Origin: Linderina pennispora
Lineage: Eukaryota; Kickxellomycota; Kickxellomycetes; Kickxellales; Kickxellaceae
Direction: 5' to 3'
DNA length: 64,000 bases
Assembly (NCBI RefSeq): GCF_002104995.1
Contig: NW_024468249.1
Location: 2,294,001 to 2,358,000, forward strand
Position 1 is the stretch's first letter. Each line of letters begins with the position of its first letter. The notes beneath the pieces are model-generated. The model saw only the letters and a program-made list of their open reading frames with translations, searched no databases and was not told where the DNA came from. The position numbers and the translations under genes were made by a program. Of this stretch, positions 11,200 through 22,190 are shown piece after piece.

Positions 11200-11241
11200 C
11201 TGTTTTCATAGATTTTCATTGAGACCAAAACAAATGCACTC

Positions 11242-11968
11242 TTACTCGCGCTCTTCGCCCGACTCGCTGCCTGACACTGGCTCCTTAATGGGCTCCGTGT
11301 CTTCGATTTCGCCGGGCTCGCCGCCGTCCACAGCACGCGCCGGCGCAGGCGATCTGCTGCAACCCGGCGACGCACTGCGGCGGCTGTCTCTTGATCCGCT
11401 TCTCTCGTACCGTATCCGCCTCTGCTTCGCCCTGTCTCTCCTTCTCTCCTCCTCCTCCTCCCGCTCCCTCCTTCTCTCCTCCTCCTCCTCCCGCTCCTCC
11501 TCCCTCTCCAGCCTCCGCAGCTTGCGCTTCAATTCAACCAGCTCCTGGATCAAACGCCTCGCCCTCCACATGCTCCTTGTCAATGCGCATGGCTCTGGCG
11601 AACCGCTCGTTTTCCTTTTCTTTCCGCTCCCGCACTCGCTGTGTCTCGAAACTGCGCAATTTAGCTTCCGGCAAGCTCGCAGTCTCCAGGTTGCTCAGCA
11701 ATTGCTGGCGCAGCACACCGACGCGGCGCTCCACCTCGGCCTCCTCCAGTCCTTGCTCCTCCAGCTCGTCCTGCAGAAACAGGCATTTGATTTCTACCTG
11801 GCGCTTGCGCTCGTGCTCGAGAATGCTCGGGTCGACGGGCTTGGGGGCACGCTCTTTGCGCTCAATTCGCCGGTGCTTTTGGCTGGGCTTGAGTGCCGAC
11901 GCGTTGCGCACGACGTGCCCGCTGGTGCCGGTGCCGCGGGGTGTTGTCAGGCCAATGCCATTATACAT
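11242..11968 (-). CDS. CWC21: Spliceosomal protein CWC21/SRRM2-like (cwf21 domain)
   Basis: The start at 11968 gives the hallmark 'MYNGIGLTTPRGTGTSGHV' of CWC21/SRRM2, which contacts Prp8 and Snu114 near the exon in the activated spliceosome. The cwf21 domain follows: 'ILEHERKRQVEIKCL', 'LEEQGLEEAEVERRVGVLR'. A one-base gain near 11,549 shifts the frame. Downstream is a coiled Glu/Arg-rich region and a short Ser/Arg/Pro tail ('RRSASPGCSRSPAPAR') ending at 11242. Total about 240 residues, larger than yeast Cwc21 and far shorter than metazoan SRRM2. The Glu/Arg part is encoded by a DNA tandem repeat. Its 3' end is 42 bp from the DOM34 stop; its 5' end is divergent from the MYST gene. Confidence 0.88.
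11440..11510 (-). repeat. Imperfect tandem repeat coding Glu/Arg runs in CWC21
   Basis: Two near-identical units of about 28 nt (CTT CTC TCC followed by CTC runs and CCGCTCC on the + strand) lie back to back. They encode E-R-R-R-E-R-E-E-E-E type sequence on the minus strand. Triplet-based, so length change keeps the frame. Confidence 0.7.
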
Positions 11969-12238
11969 TTTATATAGTGTTGTGGAATTCTTGGAAAACA
12001 GGGTCAAAGAAGACCCAGACAGCGAGACGGAGCAGAGAAAGAAGGTTAAATTGTGTATCACGTGAATGCCTATTGAAGAGAGCGAAAATATTTTTCTCCT
12101 CTGCAGCTCTCTACACCGCCCTACCTAGGGCCAATGCAATCTACAGCTGTCTTCACCTTCAGACCCCCTCACTACGCTATAACATAACCTACACGCAGAC
12201 GACCGGACCCAGCTCGGGTGCAGCTACACGGCTATTAC
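11969..12238. promoter_or_regulatory. Shared 270 bp divergent promoter, CWC21 / MYST acetyltransferase
   Basis: The two ATGs point away from each other with 270 bp between them, so both promoters must lie here or overlap. No TATA box is evident. Inferred from gene arrangement. Confidence 0.45.
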
Positions 12239-13129
12239 ATGGGCAAGAAAACCACGGCGACTGCGCAAACGCACGATGCAGAGAGCAATGGGCAAATAAC
12301 ACAAATACACCTGGGCAGCCACCGTATCGCGGCGTGGTACGCGTCTCCGTACCCGAGCGGCTACCAGCACGACCTGTACATATGCGAGCGGTGCCTGAAA
12401 TACATGAAAACGCGCACGGCCCTTGATACGCACGCGTGCCATAGCGGGTTTCCGCGTGGCCGCAAGATCTACGAGGACGGCACGGCTAGCGTGTGTGAGA
12501 TCGACGGGAAGCAGGAGCTGCTGTACTGCCAGAACCTGTGCCTGCTGTCGAAGCTGTTTCTGGACCAAAAGACCGTGTACTACGATATCGGGAGCTTCTT
12601 TTTCTACGTCCTCCTGGCACGCACACCTAGGGGGCTAAAGTTCGTCGGGTACTTCTCCAAGGAGAAGTCGTCGGTGGACGGCAATTTGCTCGCGTGCATC
12701 TTGATTCTGCCGCCGTTCCGGGGCCAGAACTTTGGCCAGCTGCTTATAGAAATCAGCTACGAGCTGGCCAGACGCGATGGCATGGTGGGCGGGCCTGAGC
12801 AGCCATTGTCGCCGCAAGGGTTCCATAGCTTCCGGGCGTACTGGCGACGAGCTGTAATCAATGAGCTGCTGAGGGACGGCAGTACCAAGATAGTGTCGTT
12901 GGCGCGGCTGGCCGGGCGCACGGGCATTCGTATCGAGGACATTTTGTTCACACTGGATGACCTGGGGCTTCTGGAGTTCTGGCGCGGCAGGCACATTGTG
13001 TGTATTGCGAATGAGACTGTCCGGAGGGTGGTGTCGGAGCGGTGGATCAGGCTGGCGCCCCGGATGGACGTCGAGGGAATGGTAGTGAGATCGCCAAGCA
13101 CGTCAGATTGCGACAGCGATACACTATGA
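12239..13129 (+). CDS. MYST-family histone acetyltransferase (Sas2-like size)
   Basis: A 296-residue, uninterrupted protein comprising only the MYST module. It begins with a zinc finger ('YICERCLKYMKTRTALDTHAC'), then 'LFLDQKTVYYDIGSFFFYVL', the acetyl-CoA fold 'FVGYFSKEKSS', 'LLACILILPPFRGQNFGQLLIE' and 'ARRDG', and ends with the winged-helix-like 'LARLAGRTGIRIEDILFTLDDLGLLEF'. The active-site Cys (LACIL), the catalytic Glu (GPEQPLS) and the autoacetylated Lys region (YFSKEK) are present. No chromodomain or PHD finger, so it is closer to Sas2/small KATs than to Esa1. The finger is odd: His and the fourth Cys are separated by one residue instead of three to five. Start is ATG 12239. Confidence 0.88.
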   Translation: MGKKTTATAQTHDAESNGQITQIHLGSHRIAAWYASPYPSGYQHDLYICERCLKYMKTRTALDTHACHSGFPRGRKIYEDGTASVCEIDGKQELLYCQNLCLLSKLFLDQKTVYYDIGSFFFYVLLARTPRGLKFVGYFSKEKSSVDGNLLACILILPPFRGQNFGQLLIEISYELARRDGMVGGPEQPLSPQGFHSFRAYWRRAVINELLRDGSTKIVSLARLAGRTGIRIEDILFTLDDLGLLEFWRGRHIVCIANETVRRVVSERWIRLAPRMDVEGMVVRSPSTSDCDSDTL

Positions 13130-13188
13130 GTAACATTGTACGTTTTGCCAAGTAACATAAAATGCGTGATATTAGACAATTAGAGTTT

Positions 13189-15609
13189 TTACTTTGTGTG
13201 CGGGTGGGTGCGTTCAGGCATGCGGATGTTGAGTACCGACAGGTCGTCGGCCAGCCGGCTCTGGTCCTGGAGAGATCCTGACGGGGATGCCATCGTATAT
13301 GTGGCCAGCGATGGCAGCATATTGTCAGCGGTCGCCTTCATCAACGGCGACGCCATCGGCGAGCCCGACGGCGAATGCACTGGGGTGGCCTCGGTCGACG
13401 CCGGGAACATCACCACGCTGCGGCGCAAAAAGTTCTGCAGCGCCACCGGGTGCACCTGCGGGCGGTCCCCATCCACCATCAGGTGGTTGCGGCTCTGGCG
13501 CCGGCACGAGTACGCTGGCGGCACGATAATGCGCGGCTCCGAGTCACTCGAGCTCCGGCTGCCCGCACCCACAACGTCGATTGACGGCACGGGCTGCTGC
13601 TCTGCTGCTCCCTCAGTGTCAGAGGGCGGGACGGACTCCACGGGGCTGTCGTCGGTGGACCGCAGGCTGGCAGTGGGTGGTCGCGAAAGAGGGGCGATGG
13701 ATGATGCGGCCGAGTTGACTTCTGATAGGAGCTCGTCGTATGTTGGCGGGTTGGGATCAGCGGTTCCGACGGCCACGCGCTCATCCAGCGCCTGCCAGCT
13801 CATAGGTCGGCAGCTCGGCCGTCACACCGTGGGTAGTGGACCCGGCGATCACCGGCACAATCGAGACCGGCACGCTGATCCACAGCGTGTGCGGATGATT
13901 GTCAGGGTCCTTGAAATGGATCGAGAACTTGAGCTTGTGCGTCACCTCAATATACGACGATATGTGGTCGTACTGCAGCCGCTTGAATGCCTCGGGCACC
14001 TTCAGTCGGATCGACTCCTCGACCGCGTGTGTCAGGTCGATGCCCGGTGGAGCACACGTGGGGGTGCGCGAGCCCGAGGCTCCGGCGCTCTTATCGTACT
14101 TTGCCAGCGACGGGTGGCCGTGGTCGAGCGGCAGCAGGCTGATGCCGCCGAAGCGTGGTGACTGCTGCAGCCGGCTGCTGCTGGAGGACGGGAGATTGAC
14201 GCTGCTGCTATTGTTGCTAGAGTGTGTGCTGTGGTAATGCGATATTAGTGAGCCAAATACCGATGACGGCCCACTGTGCGTCGATGTGTGTGCCTGCATT
14301 GGTGGTCTGATCTCGCCCGCCATGCATGGCGATGTGTTGGAGTGTGTCATGGGCGGCACTGCCTCACTACCAGACGACAGCGGCACTGCCGACTCCGACC
14401 TGGGCGTCGTCGGCGCAACGTACTGGATTCCGCGAATCGTCAATGGCCGCCATCTCCAGGTCATAGCTCGTGCAGCGCATCGTACTTTGGCACCACCTCG
14501 GAGAACGCAACTGCCCGCGACACCATCTTCTCGGCATCGCCCATCGGCGTATGGCACCGCACGTATTCCTTCAGTAGCACGCCGATTTTCGTCAGATGTA
14601 TGTTTTTGACCAGCGGCTGGAATGTGAATTTGGCCATCATCTCGTCGCCCGGCACAAATGTGTCGGCATCAGCCACGATGTGGAAGTCCAGCTTGTCCCG
14701 CCACCGGTTCTCTACGTCAATGGCGCCCGTGCCAAACCCGCCGTCCATCGTCAGATCGCGTTTTACCAGAACCTCGCGCTTTGCAGACAGGTTTGACATG
14801 ATGCCGGTGCGCCGCAGTGTCGCCTTCAATGTGTATGTGACGTTGGCGTACGGAATGCTGATTGTCTCGGGCAATGTGCCAGGAAACACCAATGAGAACG
14901 GGAACTCGTGCCGCCCAGCCTCCCATGTCTCGACTTTGCGTCCGTCCTGATGTGCTGAAGAATGTCCATGTGTGCTTGATTGGTACTGTCTCGCGGTGGA
15001 ACGTCGCCAGGAGGTCGTCGCTGTCTATAAGCACGCGTTGGATCGTCAGTTGAGGGTTCGTGGTTCTTCTGGTCTACCCCATTTTGAAGCGCATTTGCAT
15101 GTCGCCATAGTTGCATGAATCCTTTCAGTTCACACCAGTAAATAGGAATCAGACAAAGCCCATTTCCTGACTTCACCCTTTTGCTGCCTCTGCCCGGCTA
15201 ATCTGGGCAGCTGTAGCCCCCGAAAGGCCGCCAGCATACACCCGGAAATGGATAGATAGAATGTCATGTCCGCGCTTGCATGGGAAAGACAAGTTTGTCA
15301 TATGCCTAGCATGACAAAGTCATTCATGCATACACGTTTTTGCGATTTTCATATTACTCAGCCAGTCGGGGGAAATGGTTTTTCCAGTGGATGGGTATAC
15401 AAATAGCCCTAAGCGCGATACTTACGGTAGTCCCACTCGAGGTGCTCGCACCCGGTCAAGCTCATGCTCAGCCCTTTGACCCGGATGGACTCGGACAGGT
15501 TCACCACCAGGGTCCCGGAGAAAATCGTCCCTGACGCCTCATCGACCATGCCGCGCAGTATTATCTCCGGCTGGTCAAGCTCAAACTCGATGCGGTTTCC
15601 TTTGACCAT
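13189..15609 (-). CDS. Arrestin-related trafficking adaptor (Rsp5/Nedd4 adaptor)
   Basis: Exon 1 is 15426-15609; a 352-nt intron (GTAAGT...TAG) joins it to exon 2 starting at 15073. The N-terminal arrestin domain starts 'MVKGNRIEFELDQPEI' with 'GTLVVNLSESIRVKGLSMSL', then 'TWEAGRHEFPFSLVFPG' and 'LPETISIPYANVTYTLKA'. The arrestin C domain follows ('VENRWRDKLDFHI', 'FTFQPLVKNIHLTKIGVLLKEY', 'ISSYIEVTHKLKFSIHF'). Three PY motifs for HECT ligase WW domains are present: LPTY, PPTY ('NPPTYDEL') and PPAY. Such adaptors recruit Rsp5/Nedd4 ligases to plasma-membrane transporters for ubiquitination and endocytosis. The frame advances by one base at least five times, for example near 14,930 (C/A+AA), and once just after the LPTY motif, where it reads on into 'LDERVAVGTADPNPPTY'. 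The long Ser-rich loop inside the C domain is typical of this family. Confidence 0.85.
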
Positions 15610-16836
15610 TGTGAAGAAAGAGAAAAAAATAGTATTACAGAAATATGTATGAGAACGAAGGGGGTTGAAGAATAGAAGCAGGTGTCGAGTAGTTATGCAA
15701 AAGCGTTCGCTGTGTCGGAGGGCTGCATGGGGGGGTGCGAGCAGGCCCTTTAAATAACTTTTCTCCTTCGCCTACCCCACACAAAGAATTATCAAACTGT
15801 GCCCCGGTGAAAAGGAACTGGCGCTGATTGTGGCCATCCCGCTGCGCTTGTGCATCCTTCCTTTTCCTGGTCCCGATGGAAGCATTATGCACTCCAGACG
15901 CCGGATAGCAACAATGACACACCTCGGCCAGTAGCCGTTTTAGCAGTAGCTTGTAACATCATTCGTCGCCGATTTCTGCCCATCGCGCCTCTGAAAGCCC
16001 GGACCTCGCTCAATCCGTAGCTGCGATCGACGCTGCTTTCCCCATCCAATTTCAGGCGACTGTTTGGACACCATGAAGGGAAATGGGGATTACTAGCCCC
16101 GACCGCACCTTCCTTTCGCAATGTCCTGCTGGCAAGCGACATGCATGGAAACATCCCAACGCGAACATGCTAAGGTAATGCCGACATCCCTTGTTCAGGG
16201 AATTCCGCAACAGGCATGATCAAGCAGTTGTACCTGGCATACAAGCCATGCTGCTGCACTACATCTCCCCCTCCTCTCCCCCATGTACACGGATCAGGAA
16301 AAAGCTTTTCAGCCAGAGTGTACCTGCCCCCCTATGTTTACAGAGTGGTAAGGGGTGGGAAAAGGCTACCAGCGTCCGCCCAGATCCTACTGAGCGCATG
16401 TTGTGCGCTGTTGGGTGACTGTTGGTGGGGGCGAGAGTAATGTGCAATTAGCGGAGCACGATGGTCTGCCTTCTCCCCCATTGGCTCCACCTGGGATCAT
16501 ACTGGCTTACTCGCTGCTGTCGCCGGTGAGAACAGCCCAATAATTTCATTGCAGCAAATCTGCCAGTGGGCCTTGGCTTCCCCCAGCTGGTTCGCTTTTC
16601 CGTTCTATACTTGCCACATGTCCATCCTGTGGCTCAATGGCGATGGCTGCATTCAACCCATGTTATTGGTGGCTGCTGACTCGAGTCCAAGCTCGAATTT
16701 GTGGCTGGACGCAGCAGTTGGCGAGCGGCAATACATATTATAAAATACATTTAATGACGGACAGCCCAAGACGTGTGGCAAACTATATAGTCAAGCCACC
16801 ACTACCTCAAGGATAAAGAACAAATGTGAAAGCCAG
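15610..16836. other. Intergenic, 1.2 kb
   Basis: Upstream of the arrestin adaptor and downstream of the C2H2 gene. Short ORFs here (up to 95 codons) have no recognisable domain and unequal codon use. I see no tRNA, repeat or transposon signature. Confidence 0.5.
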
Positions 16837-17682
16837 CTAGCGCCTGTCGCGCGCTCTCTCCCAAGCAACGACCTGGCGCATGGGAACCACTCTCGGCGAC
16901 ACATGGTAACTGCGCGACCCAAACAGGTGGATATCGCCATAGTCCGACTGACACGCCTGGTTAACACTGACCGCGCGCCTCCGCAGCTTCAGCCGGTCGC
17001 TTTCATCATGGAACTCAATCTGGTGAGAGCCATGGATCAGCGAAGCGAAGAACTTCTTCTTATGCTCCCACCACCCAAGCCTCCTGGTGCCGCCATCGCA
17101 CACAGGCGTCAGGATCCCGCCACGGTTCCACGGATGCTCGGTCCAGTGCTCCTGCAACTGCTCAAAGTACAAAAACCTGCTCCCGCACAGGGCGATCGGA
17201 CACCGGTACTGGGCGGGGATCGTCGGGTGGCCGTCCATGGTGGCCACACGGAAATAGTCGTGGCGCAGCCGCCGCTTCCCGTCGCCCAGACTCGGCCGGC
17301 TGTCGGTCGAGGCACGGGCCATGTCGGAGTGTCGCCGCGCTGCCGGCTCACTGGTTGCCCACGAGACCGGCCGCTTGCCCGAGCGCAGCTGCGGCGGAAC
17401 CATGGTGACACTGGAGGTGTCGGAGGGACTGGATGGGGCGACGCCCTGGTCAATGGCGTCGAGAATGTCGTCTTTGCGTCGGATGATCTCGCCCAGGTCC
17501 AGCGTGGGCTCCAGCGTCTGCGGCTTGGGTGCGTCAACGCGGGTTATGACCACAGGCCGACGGACTGCCGGTGTGGCTGTTGTATTGCGGCGACGCACCA
17601 TGCCCAGAATCGAGTTGGCTGGCTTCAGAGGTTTGCTGCTTCCATGCAGTGCGTCGATGGAGCGGCGCTCAGAGGCAAGCAT
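16837..17682 (-). CDS. Protein with a single C2H2-like zinc finger, function unknown
   Basis: An uninterrupted 281-residue ORF. The first 150 residues are basic and Ser/Pro-rich ('MVRRRNTTATPAVRRPVV', 'PPQLRSGKRPVSW'). One C2H2-like finger follows: 'YRCPIALCGSRFLYFEQL' with 'EHWTEH', i.e. C-x4-C...H-x3-H. A Trp-rich segment 'WWEHKKKFFASLIHG' and an Arg-rich C-terminus complete it. A finger with four residues between the cysteines resembles TFIIIA-type spacing, but a single one does not establish DNA binding. No family was recognised. Good codon use and lack of stops over 281 codons support a real gene. Confidence 0.65.
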   Translation of the reverse strand: MLASERRSIDALHGSSKPLKPANSILGMVRRRNTTATPAVRRPVVITRVDAPKPQTLEPTLDLGEIIRRKDDILDAIDQGVAPSSPSDTSSVTMVPPQLRSGKRPVSWATSEPAARRHSDMARASTDSRPSLGDGKRRLRHDYFRVATMDGHPTIPAQYRCPIALCGSRFLYFEQLQEHWTEHPWNRGGILTPVCDGGTRRLGWWEHKKKFFASLIHGSHQIEFHDESDRLKLRRRAVSVNQACQSDYGDIHLFGSRSYHVSPRVVPMRQVVAWERARDRR

Positions 17683-18732
17683 GTCGTAGCCGTATTTAGA
17701 GTGAATCAGGCAGCAGTGGGTATGTCGAAAATAGGTATATGCTTACAGGGTCATAAATTAAGGCTGTCAAAGGAAGTGAAGAAGGAGATTGCAGTTTCCA
17801 ACACCTTCTCCCTTCGGCAACTGGGCGTGGGTCCTTGTTCGGTGTGCTTTAATACAAGATTGGCGGCCCTAGGGCAAGTCGGAGAATCCATTCTTTCTTG
17901 CCGAATAAGGGCGGCAAAAAGGTGCGGATCGGCCTGGCGCGCCGAATCCTGCAAGAGCGGGCCTGTATTAGTCAAACCAGCTTGTTCGCTGGCCACATGC
18001 AGGCGTGACCTGGCCTACATCCGGCCGCTTCCTATTCAGGACAAACCACAATGTGCATGGAGGAATTGCACGGCAGGCCCGCAATTTCTCGCCCTTTTGG
18101 TGTGGGACCGCAGCGGCGCCTTTTAAGGTTCTCTGCGGATCCTCTCATTAATGCCAGCATGCATACCAGGATGTTCTCCTTACGCAGCTGCCCCCATCGA
18201 TTCCTGGCCTGCAATGCATACCGCTCCACATGACGCTATAATCGCTGCCCGAATGGTGGTGGTGTGTGGCAGAGTCAGATGAGCACATTAATCCGCTTGG
18301 CGCCTGCTGCGTCCGAGTTTCGGCGAGAGCGTGATGCGAACCGGCAGCCTGCATCCTCGGCCATTATGCCACCTGCTATTGCGCTGATGTCCAGGAGAGA
18401 GGAGGGGAGGACTGGCAGCAGCTAATAGCTCATGGGAAAATTGCTGCTATGTGACCACCGAAGGATGATGCATGTGCACATATGCATTAAGCTTCTTGGG
18501 AAACTGCAGTCCGATGATTTCCTCCCCTTGAATCCTGGTCCACCTGGATATGTGACGGCCACATACCCGAAACTGCTGGGTTTGCCAACCGAAATGAATG
18601 TTTTTGTATGTATTTGTGAGAAATACACTGGCCACTAGCTAAACAGCAGCGCCCAGCCAGACCAGCATATATGGTAAAGAGGCGAGAAATAGAACAAGGA
18701 AAGAGAGAGATTATTGATAAAGACTCAATTTT
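17683..18732. other. Intergenic, 1.05 kb
   Basis: Upstream of the C2H2 gene and downstream of fibrillarin. ORFs are short and without domain signatures. Nothing else recognised. Confidence 0.5.
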
Positions 18733-19696
18733 TTACTTCTTCTCCGGGCGGTACACACCGACGACGATGGCGTGGTCACGCTCATACGGCTCGAGGGTGA
18801 GCTGCTCCTGGGGCTTAATCTTCTCCTCCTGCAGCTTCTTGACCTCGCTGGCGAACACCTTGGCGGCCTCAACAGTCGAGTCAATGCAGTTAGCCTTGAT
18901 CGAGATGACGATGTGGCCCTCGTTCTTGAGGAACTGGTGGGCGTTGAGCGCAATAATACGGGCCTGGTCGGGCTGGGCGACATCGGCGAAAATGACGTCA
19001 ACCATGGGCACCAGCATGCGGTACTTCTGCGGATAGCGCGCATCCTCAACAATGGGGACGACGTTCGTCCGCTTCTTGGCCATGTTGATCAGATCGCGAC
19101 CAGAGCGGTGCGAGAACTCGACAGCGTAGACAGCACCCTCGGGGCCGACGACATCAGCGACGTGCGACACGGTGGTGCCCGAAGCACCGCCCAAGGTACA
19201 GCACCTTCTTGCCAGGGGCAATGTAGATGTGGTCGAGACCGCCAAGCACACCGGCAGCGATCTTGGAGCGGAACGGGTTCCACACACGGTACTCGGTCTT
19301 GGTGCCGTCGGGGCCATCAACGGATATCCGCTTCTCGCCGTACACGGACTCGCCGGGCACAAGGTTCTTGGTCACAAGCAGATCCTCCTTGCCGCGCGCA
19401 ATGAAGATACCCTCGTGGCGGTGGGGCTCAACGATGACCTTGGCACCGCCCTTGGCTCCACCGCGGGCTCCACCGCGACCTCCACGGCCACCACGGGCTC
19501 CACCACGGGGAGCACCGCGAGTCGCTCCACCACGACCGCCGAAGCCGCCACCGCGGGCTCCACCACGGCCTCCACCGAAGCCACCGCGCGATCCACCACG
19601 GCCTCCACCGAAGCCGCCGCGCGATCCACCGCGGCCACCGCCGAAGCCGCCGCGACCACCACCACCACCACGTCCACCACGCTGACCGAAAGCCAT
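18733..19696 (-). CDS. NOP1: Fibrillarin, rRNA 2'-O-methyltransferase
   Basis: Fibrillarin is the methyltransferase of box C/D snoRNPs in the nucleolus. Residues 1-85 are a Gly/Arg-rich domain built of '[11 protein letters not shown]' repeats. The catalytic domain then reads '[19 protein letters not shown]', '[18 protein letters not shown]', '[20 protein letters not shown]' (SAM loop), '[14 protein letters not shown]', '[16 protein letters not shown]', '[13 protein letters not shown]', '[12 protein letters not shown]'. The K-D-K-H-type catalytic set is compatible. A one-base gain sits exactly in the SAM loop: TAC CTTG GGC at 19,192-19,193, readable as CTT/CTG (Leu). Restored, it is about 320 residues, the family's usual size. 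Start 19696 is the only sensible ATG. Divergent from the DUF1769 gene. Confidence 0.95.
19540..19680 (-). repeat. GAR-domain tandem repeat in fibrillarin
   Basis: The + strand shows successive near-identical units of 36 nt (CCACGGCCTCCACCGAAG then CCACCGCGCGATCCAC), translating on the minus strand to [11 protein letters not shown] units. Nucleotide-level similarity between units exceeds what the protein requires, so recent unit duplication is likely. Confidence 0.7.
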
Positions 19697-20325
19697 TGTT
19701 CTTGTGAGGTTTGTTTTGTTTTAAAGAGGCTAGATACCTGAAGTGCTTTTGATGTCTTTAGACGAGGGTGATTTCCTGCTTTCTATGTGTGATCGCTGAA
19801 CTAGAGCTGTGTATCAGGCACAAAGAAAGGTTAGAGAAACAAAAACGGAGGGAAGGTGGTAAATATAAAGTGAGAAAGTGCTTTACAACAGAAAAGAGAG
19901 AGAAGAGGGGGTTCTGCCTTGCCACGAAAAATTTTTTATCGACCAGTGTGTCTGCCTTCAGCTGCAAAAAATTCCAAGCCGGGCACAGATCAGAATTTTG
20001 CGTCTAAACTTTTCTGCTGATCGATCAGCTGGCGGTAATCGCTGAAAATGGATTGCAGGATCAGCCTAGCACTGGACCGGGCTCGGCTTGCGTGGGAGCT
20101 CGCACATGGTCTAGAGCGCTGACCTCATGCGGCCGACTGGGTCTTGTGTTTGCACTGGCGAGTGGGGTGCTTAAACGGCGTTAGAGCACCGAGTGTATAT
20201 TGTGCTCGGAGGTATGATGCAGGATGTGCAAACAAGAGTACTGCCGATTGGCTTGTCCTCCTGGAGGTAACAGCAATGATCGTAAACATTGGAGCCTTGG
20301 ATGCTGCTGTACCCCGAGCGCTGGA

Positions 20326-20333
20326 TATAAATA
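20326..20333 (+). promoter_or_regulatory. TATA box of the DUF1769 gene
   Basis: TATAAATA lies 125 bp before the ATG at 20451, in 'CTGGATATAAATATGCG'. Position and motif suit a core promoter; the fibrillarin promoter shares this 754 bp interval. Confidence 0.5.
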
Positions 20334-20450
20334 TGCGCCCGGAGCAACATCTGTCGGAGAAAGAGATGTCGTTTTCTCGATTTAGTTTCAATACCAACTC
20401 TAGCCCTCTATATTCCATCACTGCTCTACCATCCCCCCTTCAACTTCACT

Positions 20451-21592
20451 ATGATGCTTGGATCCCTATTTGGCGGGCAAATGCCCGGCCAGCAACAGCA
20501 AATGTTTGATCCGTTCACCATGCAGCGGCAGATGATCCAGCAGCGCAATGCCAACTATGTGCTGCGCGTGCGTGCAGGCCCCAACACTGAGACAATGCAA
20601 AATATTGATGTCAACTACGAGCACACGCCGCTGCGCATTCGAGACGCCCGAGTTCAAGGGCTACATCAGCGTGCGCGTCTACGGCTACCAGGGGATGATG
20701 AGCGACCCCTGCCATCCGCCACCGACCACAGCCTGCATACTTTGCCAACGGGTTCAGCCGGCGCGCGCTCTACTCGATCCAGATTGTCGGGCAATTCCTG
20801 AAATCGGGGCTGACGGCCGACGACATCATCTTTGGCAACTTCTTCGACCGCAGGCTCGATCTGCCGCCGTTCTCGGGGCTCTACGAGTGGTTCATGAAGC
20901 GCATGGACCGAACGCTGATCCTCGACATGAAGTCTGACAAGCCCTCAGCGTGCAGCCCACTCCTGGCGACGGTCCAGAAGCTGTCGACGTGGAAGACCAA
21001 CCAGCACGGTCCACCAGCCACCAGCGTACCCGAGATCAACACAAAGATACTGCGCGAAATCCAGCCCATGGAGGGTGTCTTTGACGAGAGCGGACGGGTC
21101 GCCGAGAACTTCCCGATCAAGGACCATCTCAACACCGAGTCCAAGAAGCGCCGCCAGTGGTTTGAGCGCACGTCCCACCGCCAGCACTGGAAAATCAAAC
21201 CCGACGACGTGTACGCGTGCGATTTCTACTCGCCCTTCATCGATGTCAACAACCAGTGCGTGCGCATGCCAAACTCGATCGTCGAACCCATGCCGTACTT
21301 TGACCCCGACACGCCGCTGCGCTACGAGTGCCGCACCCGCGATGGCCGCCACACGTTCTTTGCCGTGCAGTTCGAGCTGGTGCCGGCGTCGCGTGCCAGG
21401 GTGGAAATGAGGGCTGGCATGCCGCGCAGGCGCGTGTACCGCGACAGCGGCTATGAGCGCGATATCCTGGATCCGCCGCCGCCCTATACGCCGAGCGCCG
21501 ATGGACAGCTGAGGCCTGCGCTTTGGCCGCGCTCTGTCCTTTCCCATTTCCTGGTTCTGAAAATACACAGTTTTGCTGTCCGGAGCAATTAG
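20451..21592 (+). CDS. DUF1769-domain protein (fungal family of unknown function)
   Basis: About 380 residues. The core matches the fungal DUF1769 pattern: 'PEFKGYISVRVYGYQG', 'PAYFANGFSRRALYSIQIVG' , 'FLKSGLTADDIIFGNFFDR', 'LDLPPFSG', 'WFMKRMDRTLI-DMKSDKP' and 'ACSPLLATVQKLSTW'. Biochemical role unknown. The C-terminal 190 residues are charged and end in a Pro-rich 'LDPPPPYTP' containing a PPPY motif that could bind WW domains. Two one-base gains occur, at 20,639-20,640 (ATT/ATC, Ile) and 20,709-20,710 (CCC/CCT, Pro), both synonymous third positions. Start at ATG 20451; the next codon is also ATG. The extreme C-terminus after the PPPY is poorly conserved-looking, so the exact stop is less sure. 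Confidence 0.75.
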
Positions 21593-22182
21593 ACTGCCTC
21601 CTGGTCACGGGATGGCGGCGCCTACTGCAAATGAGAGTGGTTACCTCGCCTCCAGCCTGTTGCAAGGCAGGCCGGTGCCAGCTCCAGTGACAGCGCAAAA
21701 GAAAAAGGGGATGCAGGTGCATGTGAATTTTCGCCTACTTTCTTTTCATGTGAGGGGCGGTACCTGCCAGGCAGCACACAGGTGGGCTTTCAGCTGGACA
21801 GGTCGCGGATCCGGCTGTCCTTCCGCAAGCGCCCACTAGCGGCCCGAGACTGGTGCGTGCTCCCTTTGGGTATCCCCCGGAATCCGATTTGCTTACTGCG
21901 TGCGAACGACGTGGACAAACACTGCTGAACGGGCGCTGCTGATATGAGGACGAGCGCGCCTGGGCGGCTGTGCTAGCCTGTCACGCACGGACGATCCTTC
22001 CAGGAGGCAGTCGAGATAAAGCGCCAATAATTCCCAATGCACCACATGCTGCAGGAGGATGATTCTTTATTGCTCCGGGAAGAGCAGCAGGTTTGTCATC
22101 GGCCTCTTAACCTTCTCGCTGACCCCTCTGCACACACGTCCCCGGGCGCTTTCCTTCCCCGCACACGGAACTGGTGCCTCAG

Positions 22183-22190
22183 TATATAAG
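22183..22190 (+). promoter_or_regulatory. TATA box of the acyl-CoA synthetase gene
   Basis: TATATAAG in 'CTCAGTATATAAGGCG', 148 bp before ATG 22331, preceded by GC-rich sequence and followed by a pyrimidine-rich leader. A long leader of about 115 nt is implied. Confidence 0.55.

Noticed and set aside
16903-18126. 407-codon plus-strand ORF opposite the C2H2 gene
   Set aside because: Antisense shadow of the minus-strand gene running on into intergenic DNA; no domain.
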